Shown here piece by piece: positions 17,225 to 26,160 of a stretch of 64,000 nucleotides of DNA. The notes under the pieces are model-generated. The model did no database searches. It was not told the origin of the DNA and saw nothing but the letters and a program-made list of their open reading frames with translations. How positions within the stretch are numbered: the stretch's first letter is position 1; every line of letters starts with the position of its first letter. Both the position numbers and the translations under genes were made by a program. This DNA comes from Kineococcus rubinsiae (GTDB taxonomy: Bacteria > Actinomycetota > Actinomycetes > Actinomycetales > Kineococcaceae). Location of the stretch: NCBI RefSeq assembly GCF_011839805.1, contig NZ_VWPY01000005.1, forward strand, positions 1 to 64,000. Direction: 5' to 3'.

Positions 17225-17566
17225 ATGGCTCAAAAGACGCAGGTTGTGCTGACCGATGACATTGACGGGTCGGAGGCGACCCAGACGGTCACCTTCGCTT
17301 TTCAGGGTGTGTCGTATGAGATCGACTTGAACGACGACCACGCGTCGGCGTTGGAGGAGTCCTTTCATGACTGGATCGAATCCGCTCGTAAGGTGACCGG
17401 CTCCCGGGGCACTAAGCCTCGGCGCAGCGGTGTCAGCGCTGGTGCTTCTGGGAGTGGCCGTGACCTGAACGAGGTCCGTGCGTGGCTGCGTTCCAACGGT
17501 CACGAGGTCGCCGACCGTGGTCGCGTCTCGCAGACGCTGCTGGAGGAGTACGACAAGGCGCACTGA
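17225..17566 (+). CDS. lsr2: Lsr2 family nucleoid-associated xenogeneic silencer
   Basis: The 113-residue product is a full-length Lsr2: N-terminal dimerisation part (MAQKTQVVLTDDIDGSEATQ; FQGVSYEIDLND), a basic Gly/Ser-rich linker and a C-terminal DNA-binding domain (EVRAWLRSNGHEVADRGRVS) with the AT-hook-like RGR at 98-100. Lsr2 binds A/T-rich, often foreign DNA and silences it. The ATG at 17225 starts the conserved protein; an open frame upstream is not part of it. Its place inside a mobile defence-type island suggests an element-borne copy that could silence the island or host loci. Confidence 0.92.
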   Translation: MAQKTQVVLTDDIDGSEATQTVTFAFQGVSYEIDLNDDHASALEESFHDWIESARKVTGSRGTKPRRSGVSAGASGSGRDLNEVRAWLRSNGHEVADRGRVSQTLLEEYDKAH

Positions 17567-17675
17567 CCCGCCGCACCGCCCACAGGTGGGGCAGCGGCGC
17601 ACCTTCAACCACGGGGCGCCGCGGCCGCCGGCCATCGGGCCGCTCAACGCGCAGGTACGCCCGGGCGACCGGGGT

Positions 17676-18851
17676 TCACAGCCCAAGCAGGGTGGCAGCG
17701 TTGTCGGTCCAGGCCTGCTGGACGCGGACGTAGGTGCCCAGGGTCGCCAGAGAGCGGTGACGTGTCTGATGGGCGATGGCTCGGTCGGAGGCGCCGCGTA
17801 GGTGGGCGTAGGTGACGAAGCCCGCCCGCAGGCTGTGCGCGGAGTAGGTGTTGGCGTCCATGCCGGCGCGGGTGATCGCGGCCTGGACGAGGGTGTTGAT
17901 GGACTCCGGGTGCAGTGCCTTGTCGGTGGCACGGTTGTTCTTGCCCACCCCCCGGAAGACGGGCCCCTCCACGACGCCGGCCAGTGACATCCACCGCTGC
18001 AGGGCGGTGACCGGGCACCGGTCGGGGTTGCTGGCCCGGGGCAGGACGACCAGCTCGGTGCTCTCCCCAGTCTGGTTGGTCTTCGAGCGCGGCAAGGTCA
18101 GGACCAGACCGTTGGCGTGCTCCTCAATGTCCTCCACCCGCAGCGCAGCGAGCTCACTGCGGCGCAGGGCGGCGACGAAGCCCACCAGCAGCAGGGCGCG
18201 GTCGCGGGCCCCGGCCAGGTCCGGTTCGGCGACACGCCCCTTGGTCTTCCACACCTTGGTGGGCGGGCAAGCCTCGACGACGTCGAACAGCTCCGGCGGC
18301 ATGAGAGGGGCGGACTGCTCCGGAGGCGCACCATGGGTGCGCCGGATGCCCTCCCAGACGGCCACAACGCGGGCGTTGCGGGTGGGGTCGGGCAGGTTGC
18401 GCAGCTGATGAACGAACTTCAACGCCGACAGGCGACGGCTCATGGTCCCGACTTTCGCGCCGGCGTGGGCGAGGTCGGTGAGGTAGCCAGTCACGGTCGC
18501 CGGCGCCGCCGGCAGCGGCGGCACACCACGCCCAGCGCACCAGGCGGTGAACTCACGCCAGTCCGAGCGATACCCGCGCATCGTGTTCGCCGCCCGAGCC
18601 GCGTCGACGTACCCGGCTTCGACGTCGGTCAGGGGGACGTCCTCGAGCAGCTGCACCGCGTCGGTGTCCGCCGCCACGGTGGAGCTGCGAGCAGGCCGGC
18701 GTGGGGGAAGGGAGTCCCGCAACGGCTGCTCGTTCACACCACCCACCCTGCCAGGTGACCACCGCACCCCTGCGCTAGCGACATGCAGGCGATCGCGTCC
18801 CGCAGGCTGAGCAGCCGGGGCGGCACACGGGGCCTCGGAAGACCCCGCCAT
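17676..18851 (-). CDS. Tyrosine recombinase / integrase (second)
   Basis: The 391-residue product carries all catalytic residues: Arg230 (ALRRSELAAL), Lys257, His339-x-x-Arg342 (HSLRAGFVTYAH), His365 and Tyr374 (LGTYVR). The N-terminal core-binding region is at about 75-175. The true start may be the GTG at 18737 (VNEQPLRDSL), since the first 38 residues look unstructured. It is only distantly similar to the integrase at 8145-9449 but has the same orientation, and it stands 110 bp from the convergent lsr2 gene. Confidence 0.88.
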   Translation of the reverse strand: MAGSSEAPCAAPAAQPAGRDRLHVASAGVRWSPGRVGGVNEQPLRDSLPPRRPARSSTVAADTDAVQLLEDVPLTDVEAGYVDAARAANTMRGYRSDWREFTAWCAGRGVPPLPAAPATVTGYLTDLAHAGAKVGTMSRRLSALKFVHQLRNLPDPTRNARVVAVWEGIRRTHGAPPEQSAPLMPPELFDVVEACPPTKVWKTKGRVAEPDLAGARDRALLLVGFVAALRRSELAALRVEDIEEHANGLVLTLPRSKTNQTGESTELVVLPRASNPDRCPVTALQRWMSLAGVVEGPVFRGVGKNNRATDKALHPESINTLVQAAITRAGMDANTYSAHSLRAGFVTYAHLRGASDRAIAHQTRHRSLATLGTYVRVQQAWTDNAATLLGL

Positions 18852-19017
18852 CGGCCGGCAGCCTCAGGCCTGGGCCGTGCACCACGCACGGCGTGGAGCC
18901 GACGAGAGCGTTCACGCCGAGGCACAGGGCGGCCGACTTCAAGCGAGGCCCCAGCGGGCCGGATTCGCTGCCTTATCCCGTGCGCTGGCATGACGGCGAC
19001 AGCTGCGCCTCGTCTCG

Positions 19018-19145
19018 CCATCGACCGGTTGCGAGACCCGGTAGGAGAGGGGCCTCAGCGTGGGACCTGCAGCGGTAAGCGGTGTCTTGCTGACGGCGCT
19101 ACATGGCGGGCCGACTGCGTACCGAGCGCGGCATGACCGTGAAGT
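19018..19145 (+). repeat. Dispersed repeat copy 1 (short form)
   Basis: Shares the boxes GACCGGTTGCGAGAC, GACCTGCAGCGGTAAGCGG, CTACATGGCGGGCCGACTGC and GCGCGGCATGACCG with the repeats at 20466-20765 and 42720-43018. Only the right-hand part of the longer element is present. It fills part of the 300-bp gap between the integrase and the NUDIX gene, which holds no gene. Confidence 0.75.
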
Positions 19146-19158
19146 CGGGCAAGTCCCG

Positions 19159-19607
19159 TCAGGTTGCCTCGAGGGTGGGATGGCTAAGCATGTCGCTCAG
19201 CATCTGACAGTGCTCAGGGTGCGCCCAGAGCAGCTGATCGAGCCCGTCGGCGCTGAACCAGGCGAGGCGGTCGTGCTCGTCGGGGCAGGTGTTGGTGGGC
19301 TGTCCGCTCCAGGTCCGTACCCGCCAGGTGCTCAGGTGCAGCTCGGTGTCGGGTGCGCCGGGGGTGAGGTGTAGCCGGGAGGTGGGTTCATCCTCGCAGT
19401 CGAGGACGGTGATGCCGAGCTCCTCGTGCAGCTCTCGGTGCAGGGCCTGGAGCTCGGACTCGCCCGGCTCGACGTGGCCTCCCGGTAGGCCCACGTGGCG
19501 GGGTAGGCGCGGCGATCGGCGCTGCGCCGTGCCAGGAGCACGCGGTGGTCGTGGATGAGGATACCGACGGCAACGGTGTGCACCGGCGAAGCCAAGCAGA
19601 CGCTCAC
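19159..19607 (-). pseudogene. NUDIX hydrolase broken by a one-base deletion
   Basis: The N-terminal half reads in one frame (TVAVGILIHDHRVLLARRSA up to PATW), and the rest reads in another, giving a perfect Nudix box GHVEPGESELQALHRELHEE followed by LGI. At about 19494 the minus strand has TGGGCCTA where TGGGGCCTA would restore a continuous Nudix fold (PATWGLPGGHVEPGE), so exactly one G is missing. Either a recent inactivating deletion or a sequencing/assembly error in a G-run. NUDIX enzymes hydrolyse nucleoside diphosphate derivatives. Confidence 0.8.
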
Positions 19608-19711
19608 GACGGTGCCAGGTCAGCCGCACTGACCGCGCGCTCATCGCGGCATGACCGGTAGAGGTGTTTGATCTTCAGGCGGGAGCTGAGGTGTCATGCC
19701 AGGCTGCGAGG

Positions 19712-20023
19712 ATGAGGCAGGACAGCAGACGAGGACGTCAAATCTGTGGTGCGGGACTCTTGGCCGTCGTGCTCGGCGGGTGCGGTGGGTCCGCTCCTCT
19801 GGAGGGACGTGAGGCCGCCGTCGCTAGCTGCAAGCAGTTGGCGACCGAGCAGTACGACCTCAAAGACGCAGGTGACGACCTTGACGTACGCGAGCTGTCG
19901 ATCGAGAACGGCGAGTCGTTCCGAGTGGATGGCGCATCCGATGACGTCAGCTGGACCTGCACGTGGACTTTCACTCTCACCGGCGAGACGCGGAAGGTTG
20001 AGGTCAGCGTCGACCAGCAGTGA
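19712..20023 (+). CDS. Small lipoprotein
   Basis: From the ATG at 19712 the 103-residue product has a basic N-terminus, a short hydrophobic core and a lipobox (LAVVLGGC, Cys about residue 24), followed by a soluble domain with two further Cys residues (Cys in AVASCKQL and WTCTWTF). An upstream GTG at 19664 would place the signal too deep. Likely exported and lipid-anchored; function unknown. It is divergent from the broken NUDIX gene. Confidence 0.65.
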   Translation: MRQDSRRGRQICGAGLLAVVLGGCGGSAPLEGREAAVASCKQLATEQYDLKDAGDDLDVRELSIENGESFRVDGASDDVSWTCTWTFTLTGETRKVEVSVDQQ

Positions 20024-20101
20024 CGTGGGGTGCCGCGTCACGTCCAGCAGCAGGTGCGAGTCCGGTCAGTCTGGTGCCGGAACAACCACTGCTCGCAGAT
20101 C

Positions 20102-20460
20102 GACATGAGTGCAAGATCATCTGGGGCTCGGGACGCTGGTCAGCCGTGCTCGGATCCGGGAGCTGATATCCACGTCGTGCGGTAGCGCCGCCTCCTCCTG
20201 GTAGGAGCGCCCTTCGAGCGGCTCGTCGGCCGACCACCGTGCACGCGGTCTGTGTCAGCGTCTCCAACGACTCGTAGGACCAGATGCCGCTGAGGCCACT
20301 GGCGGACCAGCCGCGGTCATCGAGCAACGTCAGCCGCCGCCCAGCGGCAAGCTCGAGCTCGTGCAGCGCCGAGATGGACAAACGGTCATCGTTGTCGAAC
20401 TCAACTCCTGGCCGTCTCGTCGATATCGATGAAGGTGATCAGTCGCCTGGCATCGGGCAT
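20102..20460 (-). pseudogene. Decayed copy of the repeat-borne ~136-aa gene (copy 2)
   Basis: The start MPDARRLITFIDIDETA at 20460 is soon followed by a stop; the later segment RRLTLLDDRGWSASGLSGIW to LETLTQTACTVVG reads in another frame. About 85 bp present in the sister copy (41110-41200) are missing, and the normal stop is lost. It is clearly homologous to 41030-41440. Confidence 0.75.
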
Positions 20461-20465
20461 GCCTA

Positions 20466-20765
20466 CAGCGTGGCGCACGCCAGTCCTGCACAAGCCCGGA
20501 CGCGGGGCCGAGATGCTGACTCTGCGTGACGCCAGTACTTGCCGGGTGGAGGTCACCCCATGGGAGCCGTCGTCGGGCGCGCAGTCGGGCACCGGTCAGT
20601 CACCTGGGAGGTTCTCTACAACAGCAAGTCGTGTCCCACAGCCGACCGGTTGTGAGACGCGGCAGGGGAGTGCTCAGCATGTGATCTGCAGCGGTAAGCG
20701 GCGTCTTGTTGGCGGCGCTGTATGGCGGGCCGACTGCCCACTGAGCGCGGCATGACCGCGCGCTC
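20466..20765 (+). repeat. Dispersed repeat copy 2 (right part)
   Basis: Follows the decayed gene and matches 42720-43018 nearly along its length, including GGTCAGTCACCT, CCCACAGCCGACCGGTTGTG then AGACGCGG, GCAGCGGTAAGCGGCGTCTT and GAGCGCGGCATGACCG. The latter can form a small hairpin (GCGCGG-CATGA-CCGCGC). A TGAGACGC box like that upstream of the resolvase at 44488 is included. Confidence 0.75.
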
Positions 20766-20834
20766 CGCGGGTCGCCATTCCAGAGTGTTAACAGGGGGTT
20801 GACGGTTCCTCCGAGTCGCGGTTCTCTTGGCGCC

Positions 20835-21344
20835 ATGGACGACCTGGCCGGATGGGGACAAGTGCTGGTGCACCGACCGGCGCACGAGCGGAATGAGACA
20901 GGAGCGCGACTGCAGACCAGTGGCGCTGACGTCGCCCGCGTAGGGCAGGTGCTGCTCGATGCTGGAGACGCTTTGACCGCAGCGGCCACCGCAGCAGAAG
21001 CAGCGGCGGAGGGGAGTGGGCGTTGGGCTGAGGAGTTCGGTGGAGCCGTCGCCGTCGCGGCAGCGTTGACGGAGCTGCAAGCTCATGCCGCCGCTGTGCT
21101 GGAGCGGGCCGCCACGTTGCGCGGGCAGGTGTACGCGAGCTTGCTGCAGCAGCACAGTCTGGCCGAGGTCGCCCGTGCGCAGGGAGTCAGCCGTCAGGCG
21201 GTGCACCGCGCCGCCCGCACGGCCGGTTCACTGCACGATCACCCCGCGAGCTTGCGCCCGGTAGATCCTCGCCCCCTAGGGCTGCAGCCGGCTGACCAGA
21301 CTCGCATCGCTCAAGGCGGTCGAACGAAGCAGAGCACGGACTAA
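20835..21344 (+). CDS. Helix-turn-helix protein, sigma-region-4-like
   Basis: The ATG at 20835 gives 169 residues (MDDLAGWGQVLVHR...). The first 90 residues are Ala-rich and helical. Residues about 112-137 form a helix-turn-helix (HSLAEVARAQGVSRQAVHRA) of the type seen in region 4 or small HTH regulators. A TTGACGG hexamer is about 40 bp upstream. It is followed after 11 bp by a membrane protein gene with a strong ribosome binding site, so the two probably form an operon, possibly a regulator and its membrane partner. Confidence 0.65.
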   Translation: MDDLAGWGQVLVHRPAHERNETGARLQTSGADVARVGQVLLDAGDALTAAATAAEAAAEGSGRWAEEFGGAVAVAAALTELQAHAAAVLERAATLRGQVYASLLQQHSLAEVARAQGVSRQAVHRAARTAGSLHDHPASLRPVDPRPLGLQPADQTRIAQGGRTKQSTD

Positions 21345-21355
21345 GGAGGAGAGCG

Positions 21356-22072
21356 GTGAGCTCTCTGGTGCAGGGGGACGCTACGGCCGGCGCTGAGGAG
21401 GATGCTCACCGTGCCGCCCGGTGGGCGATGGCAGCGCAGCTGCTGCGTCGGGTGACGGTGGCGCTGCTGATGGTGGTGCCGATGGCGATGTACGCCGCGG
21501 CGTTGGCTGAGAGCAGCCGCGCGGTCGGGTGGGGGCTGCTGGTCGTCGTGGCGCTGGCCGTGTGGTTCGCCGCCGACGCGGTGCAGGTGCGCGCCGGCTG
21601 GCACGTGCTGCCCGATCAGCATCTGCCACGTCGACGTGACGTGGCGCTGCTGGCGGGGGTAGACGTGGTCGGCGCGGTGCTGCTGATCGCTGGTTTCGGT
21701 GCGGTATCTGAAGCGGTGGGGCAGGTGCCAGCGTTGTCGGCGGTCCCAGGAGCTTTCCTGCTGTACGAGCTGGCCTGGTTCTGCAGCGCGGCCGCTATCG
21801 GTGCTGTTGTGAAGGTGCTGCCCACCCGGCGTGAGGCTGCTCGTGCGGGTCGCGGCGGGCGGCAACAAGGCTTGGTGAGGCGAACCCGGGTGGGCGTATG
21901 GGTGCTGGCCCCGGTGCACTTGGCCTTCGCGGTGGCCACGCTGCTGGTGGCGCAGGCGCGGGCGTTGCCGGAGGTGCGGGCCGACGATCTCGTCTTCAGT
22001 GCGTTGGCGGCTGCGGCGTTGCTAGCGGCTCCTCCTTTGCTGCGTCAAGGGCTGTCAGCACTTCGTCGCTAG
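21356..22072 (+). CDS. Six-segment membrane protein
   Basis: The GTG start at 21356 is preceded by AAGGAGGAG at six bases, an excellent ribosome binding site. The 238-residue product has about six hydrophobic segments (roughly residues 33-50, 58-75, 96-118, 132-152, 180-200 and 212-230) with a basic loop near 158-175. No family recognised. It lies 11 bp after the HTH gene on the same strand. Confidence 0.68.
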   Translation: MSSLVQGDATAGAEEDAHRAARWAMAAQLLRRVTVALLMVVPMAMYAAALAESSRAVGWGLLVVVALAVWFAADAVQVRAGWHVLPDQHLPRRRDVALLAGVDVVGAVLLIAGFGAVSEAVGQVPALSAVPGAFLLYELAWFCSAAAIGAVVKVLPTRREAARAGRGGRQQGLVRRTRVGVWVLAPVHLAFAVATLLVAQARALPEVRADDLVFSALAAAALLAAPPLLRQGLSALRR

Positions 22073-22146
22073 AAGCAAGCGGTGCCCCGAGCGCGCCATC
22101 TGCGGCGTGACCGAGTGCTCGGAGGCGTCCGACTCGGTACGGGCGG

Positions 22147-23019
22147 CTACATCGGGACGTTGGTCCCTCTGCTGAACACCTCAATGCTGTTGAGCGCGGT
22201 ACGCGGTTGGTACATGGTCAAGCCGTAGGAGTGCCCACTGCTGGTGGAGATCCATCCGATGCTGGTTCCGGACTCAGCAAGCTGCACCACCGCAGGCTCG
22301 TCGTTATTCAGCGTCACGCTCGTTGCGTCCGGACGATGTGCCTGCCCTTGACCCTGGATCGCCTGCAGGTCACTGCCGTAAGACAGCAGGATCCAGCTCA
22401 TCCCCTCGGCGGCAGCCTCAGCCGTGGTCGCTGTCTGCTCGTCGACGCTGGGAGGCAGGTAGAAGATCTCGACCTGGGTCAGGTCGGCGTCGGTGACACC
22501 TGATCCGGTGAGCGGGACGTCGCGATCGAAGATGGCATCACCGGTGCCGCTGGTGCACAGCATCCGGTAGCCCCTGAGCCGGGGGAAGGTCGGCAACGTG
22601 ATGCCCAGGTGCTCGCTCAGGCGTGAGCAGGACACCGGCGTCGTGTCCGCGGCCACTGGGATCTCCTGGATGAAGGGGTCATTCGTACCCTCCTGCAGAC
22701 CGTGCGGTTGTAGGGCGGTGACGGCGCGTTCGACGTCGGGCGTCACGTCCAGCGGCGTGCCTGTGGAGACATGCGGGTCGGAGGTGGCTGGGGTCAAGGG
22801 CACCTGTTCCTGCGCCCACGGGTGGGACCAGCCCAGCACGCCCACACCCACAAGCACCGCGGCGAGGGGCACGGACTGCAGCACGCGACGGTGTCGATGA
22901 CGGCGCACACCTGCGCTGTGAGCCCGCCGGCTCAGCCCTTCAGGCACAGGCAGCTGCTCGGCGGTGTCGTGCAGCTGCTGCCGCAGGCGGGTCTCGAAGT
23001 GGTCTTCGGAATCGATCAC
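22147..23019 (-). CDS. Membrane-anchored partner of a (truncated) sigma factor
   Basis: GTG at 23019 overlaps the stop of the upstream sigma remnant (GTGA) and has GGAGGG four bases before it, so it is preferred to the ATG at 23031. The 290-residue product has a basic N-terminal part with RRHRHRRVLQ, one membrane segment at about 46-65, and a large extracytoplasmic domain with a Cys pair (SCSRL, MLCTS). It matches the other sigma-partner proteins in this window in layout. It probably senses an envelope signal or acts as an anti-sigma. Its sigma gene has been cut by an IS110, so regulation is presumably lost. Confidence 0.68.
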   Translation of the reverse strand: MIDSEDHFETRLRQQLHDTAEQLPVPEGLSRRAHSAGVRRHRHRRVLQSVPLAAVLVGVGVLGWSHPWAQEQVPLTPATSDPHVSTGTPLDVTPDVERAVTALQPHGLQEGTNDPFIQEIPVAADTTPVSCSRLSEHLGITLPTFPRLRGYRMLCTSGTGDAIFDRDVPLTGSGVTDADLTQVEIFYLPPSVDEQTATTAEAAAEGMSWILLSYGSDLQAIQGQGQAHRPDATSVTLNNDEPAVVQLAESGTSIGWISTSSGHSYGLTMYQPRTALNSIEVFSRGTNVPM

Positions 23020-23172
23020 TGCACCCTCCATGGTCCTCGTGAGTCTGCCGCGTCAGTGGCCTGGCGTCGGGGCTCCTCCTGAGACGGCTGCTGCCGCTCG
23101 GCGGGCCCGGATTGATCGCCGCTGAGACGGCGCAGGGTGCGCAGCGCCTTGGAGGCCTGGGACTTCACCGAT
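23016..23172 (-). pseudogene. C-terminal remnant of a SigE-type sigma factor
   Basis: The frame reads SVKSQASKALRTLRRLSGDQ and continues to a TGA that overlaps the partner gene's GTG. The VKSQASKALRTLRR segment is the end of sigma region 4.2, as in the intact sigma genes at 35538 and 30021. Everything upstream is missing: the reading frame ends at the IS110 boundary (GGTCCTAT at 23173). Confidence 0.75.
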
Positions 23173-24470
23173 GGTCCTATAGATCGTCAAGTCGTCATCG
23201 CAGCTGGTTGGAGTGCTGACGAGACGTTGAGCTGACTGAAGTCTTCCATGATCGCGTGGTAGGCCTGGCGGGCGATGTAGCGCTTCAGGCAGCGCAGGAT
23301 GTCCCGCTTGGACAGACCCTCTTTGGTGCGGCGTTCGACGTAGGCGCGGGTCTGGGTGCAAAAGCGCATCCGGACGACGGCGATCATGTAGAGGGCGGAG
23401 TTGGCGGCCCGGTCACCGCCTCGTTGTAGGCGGTGGCGGTTGGTGATTCCGCTGCTGGCGGGGATCGGGCTGGCTCCGCAGAGCGCGGCGAACGCCGATT
23501 CGGAGCTCAGCCGCTGTGGGTTGCCGCCGGCGGTGACCAGGAGTTGACCGGCGTGCTCGGTGCCGACCCCGAACAGGGCCATGGTCTTGGGTGCTGTGGT
23601 GGTCAGCAGGTTCGTGAGGTGGACGTTGAGGCCGTCGATCTCGGTGGTGAGGTCCTCGACGCGGCGGCCGATGCATCGCATCGCCCACTTCGTGGCCTGC
23701 AGCGGCTCGTGCAGCCGGGCGGCGTCGGGGCGGTAGCGGGCCGCTTCCGCGGCCGCGGTCTTCAGCGGACGCTGGCGTAGTTCGTCTCGCAGCTGCTCAG
23801 GAGCGGTGATGATCAGAGCCTTGAGCTGGTTCAGCGCCGCGGTGCGGGCTTTGACGGCTCCCTGACGGGCAACGCGCAGCGCCCGAACAGCTTCCACGAC
23901 CGTGGTGGTGTCCTTCGGGGTGGCCACCGCCTCGCCGGGAAGTGTCCGTGTGGTGTTGCGCCGGCCTCGTGCCGGTTCAGTTGAGGCGGTCGTGGAGCCT
24001 GTCGCCGTGTGGGTACTGGCCAGGGCGCGGCGAGCGGCGTTCTCCGCATCGAGGGAGTCGGACTTGCCGCGCAGAGCCCGTAGTCGCCGGTCGGGGCGGT
24101 TGACCTCCAGCACGCTGACGTGTTCCTGCTGCAGGTAGCGGGTTAGCCCGGCGCCGCAGCTGCTGGTGCCCTCGACCCCGACCACGTGCAGGGTTCCGAA
24201 GCTTCGCAGCCAAGTCAGGACTTGCTCATAGCCGGTGGCGTCGGCGGTGAACTGGGCTGAGCCCAGCAACCGGCCCTGGCCGTCCAGGGCGGCGGCGTGG
24301 TGGGTGCGGCTGTGGGTGTCGACGCCGGCGATGACCTCGGCGGCTTTGCCGCTGCTGACATCGACGACTGCTGCGGTCATGCTGGTCATGTCCGTCCCTT
24401 TCCTCGCGGTGAGGGCGGGCTGGCCGGGTCGGGCGGACAAGACGGTGACGGGCTCTGGGCAGGGTCCTAT
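23173..24470 (-). mobile_element. IS110-family insertion sequence
   Basis: An intact IS110-type transposase gene (23187-24389) is flanked by the octamer GGTCCTAT at 23173-23180 and again at 24463-24470, which would define an element of about 1.29 kb, a usual size. There are no long terminal inverted repeats, as expected for IS110. The insertion joins the 3' end of a sigma gene on the left; the 5' part of that gene is not found on the right, so DNA was lost, possibly with the second IS110 insertion. Confidence 0.65.
23187..24389 (-). CDS. IS110-family transposase
   Basis: The ATG at 24389 (MTSMTAAVVDVSSGK) with AAAGGGAC upstream gives 400 residues. The N-terminal DEDD catalytic domain shows AGVDTHSRTHHAAALD, VEGTSSCGAG and KSDSLDAENAARR. 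The C-terminal Transposase_20 region has ALFGVGTEHAGQLLV and AFAALCGASPIPASSG with the nucleophilic Ser. No frameshift or stop is seen, so it looks active. These DEDD enzymes are RNA-guided (bridge RNA encoded in the noncoding ends), so the flanks at 23173-23186 and 24390-24470 are of interest. Confidence 0.9.
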   Translation of the reverse strand: MTSMTAAVVDVSSGKAAEVIAGVDTHSRTHHAAALDGQGRLLGSAQFTADATGYEQVLTWLRSFGTLHVVGVEGTSSCGAGLTRYLQQEHVSVLEVNRPDRRLRALRGKSDSLDAENAARRALASTHTATGSTTASTEPARGRRNTTRTLPGEAVATPKDTTTVVEAVRALRVARQGAVKARTAALNQLKALIITAPEQLRDELRQRPLKTAAAEAARYRPDAARLHEPLQATKWAMRCIGRRVEDLTTEIDGLNVHLTNLLTTTAPKTMALFGVGTEHAGQLLVTAGGNPQRLSSESAFAALCGASPIPASSGITNRHRLQRGGDRAANSALYMIAVVRMRFCTQTRAYVERRTKEGLSKRDILRCLKRYIARQAYHAIMEDFSQLNVSSALQPAAMTT

Positions 24471-24614
24471 GAGGTCACGTCCGCCCGGCTCAGCGCCGCC
24501 GAGGTGGTCGTGCAGCTGCCGGGTCGACAGATCACAGGTAAGACATCCACCGTGGTGGAGTCGGTCAAGCATGAGGTCAGACCCGGCGGCTGCACGACCA
24601 TCTCATCTTCACCG

Positions 24615-25869
24615 TCAACCAGCCGCCGCGAGAACGGTCTGTAGGGCCCGGTGCCGGGCGGGGTCGTAGGCGACGCCGTCTTACCAGCAACGCCAGATCA
24701 CGTGGAGCCAAGCGCGGGCGAGGATGCGGGTGGCGTGGGGGTGGTCGCAGCCGCGAGCACGGGCCTTGCGGTAGAGGTCAGCAGCCCAGGCGTTGGCGTG
24801 GTGGGAGTCCCCGGCGAAGTCGGTGACCGCTCCTCTGAGTTCCTTGTCGACGGCCCAGCGGAAGCTGACGATGCGGACCTTGCCGGACTGCCTGGTCGAT
24901 GGCGTCGCCCCAGCGAGGCTGGTCAGGGACTCCGGCGTTGGGGTAGCGGCCGCGGCAGTCGCCGATCTCGACGAGCAGCCGGGCGGCGCGGACGATCCCG
25001 GCCTTGGGTAGCGAGGTGAACACGACGGCGTCGGGGTGCGCGAGCAGCTGGGTCTCGATCTGCTCTTCCAGTGCCTTGATCTGCGTCCGCAGCGCGCTCA
25101 GGCCGGCGACGAGGGCGGTCGTGATGTGGGCTCGGGCCTCGGCCTAGTCCCCGACCGTGCCGCGGGTCGCCGCGCTCAGGTGGGCGTGCAGCTGCTCGGC
25201 GCGGGCGGGTTGGGGGTAGTGCTGGGTCCGCAACCAGGCTTCGAGTCGACGCGGGGTGAGCCAGTCGACCTTGGCCTGGGTGGGGAAGCGGGTGAGGAAG
25301 GCGAGGGTGATCGCGGAGTCGACGTCACGGAACAGCTTGATCGCCCCGGGTAGGACGTCTTCGAGCTGCGCGCGTAGTTGATTGGCCATCGCGATGCGGG
25401 CCGCGACGAGGTCCTTGCGGGCCCGGACGGTCATCCGCAGCGTGACCGTGGCGGGGGAGTCTGGGGTGAGGGGGTGCAACCGGCGGCGGTCGGTGCGGAC
25501 GGTGTCGGCCAGGACGTAGGCGTCGAAATGGTCGTCCTTGTTCCCTGCTGCGCCGTAGCGGTGGCTCAGGTTCTTCACCTGCCCGGGGACGATGACGAAG
25601 ACGGCGAACCCGGCCTCGAGCAGCGCGTCGACGATGGGCCCGTCGCCGCGCTCGATCGCGACCTCGCCGACCCCAGCACGGGTCAGCAGGCGAGTCATCC
25701 GGTGCAGGCCGGCGGTGGTGTGCTCGACCATCTCCCGGACGGTCTGGACGCCCGAGGCGTCGACGACGAAGACGGCGTGGTCAGCGCTGGCCCAGTCGAT
25801 ACCCGCGGTGGGTGCGGTGAAAAGGTCCTTGACCTCTCGACGTGCGGCGTTGACGTATTCGACACTCAT
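24615..25869 (-). pseudogene. Decayed IS110-family transposase (copy 1)
   Basis: Starts at ATG 25869 (MSVEYVNAARREVKD) with CAAGGAGGACC upstream. The DEDD part is intact in sequence (TAGIDWASADHAVFVVDASG, NKDDHFDAYVLADTVR). It is then interrupted by a nonsense codon (CAG to TAG) near 25144, an extra base near 24944 that shifts the frame before the C-terminal serine region, and a TAA near 24690. It is the closest relative of 50381-51634, with different inactivating changes. Confidence 0.88.
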
Positions 25870-26145
25870 GGTCCTCCTTGCTGTTGGCGCAGCAGGTGGG
25901 CACCTGGTGGTCTCAGGACGTGGAAGCCGGTCGCTCACTGATCGGCGCTCGATGGCGCATAGCCCTGTCGCCAGTCACTCCCGTCCTGGGACCACCGGAC
26001 CCCGCAGTACTCATGCCGGACTTGGAGGGTCAGCGCGCGTGGGGCGGTGGTCCGGTGGTGTCCAAGTGCACCAGCAGCCTGGTGCTGCTGGCACCGCACA
26101 CGGTGCCGCAGGGGACCGCTGGCGGGGAAGAGTCTGCGCAGTGAG
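24615..26145 (-). mobile_element. Decayed IS110 element plus long 5' region (copy 1)
   Basis: Besides the transposase pseudogene, about 275 bp upstream of its start (25870-26145) are shared with the region 50105-50380 in reverse orientation, ending at a CTGCGCAGTGAGCGCG / CGCGCTCACTGCGCAG boundary. The shared 5' region is where IS110-type elements often keep their guide RNA. The two copies are inverted relative to each other, 24 kb apart. Confidence 0.75.
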
Positions 26146-26160
26146 CGCGAAGAGCTGGAG

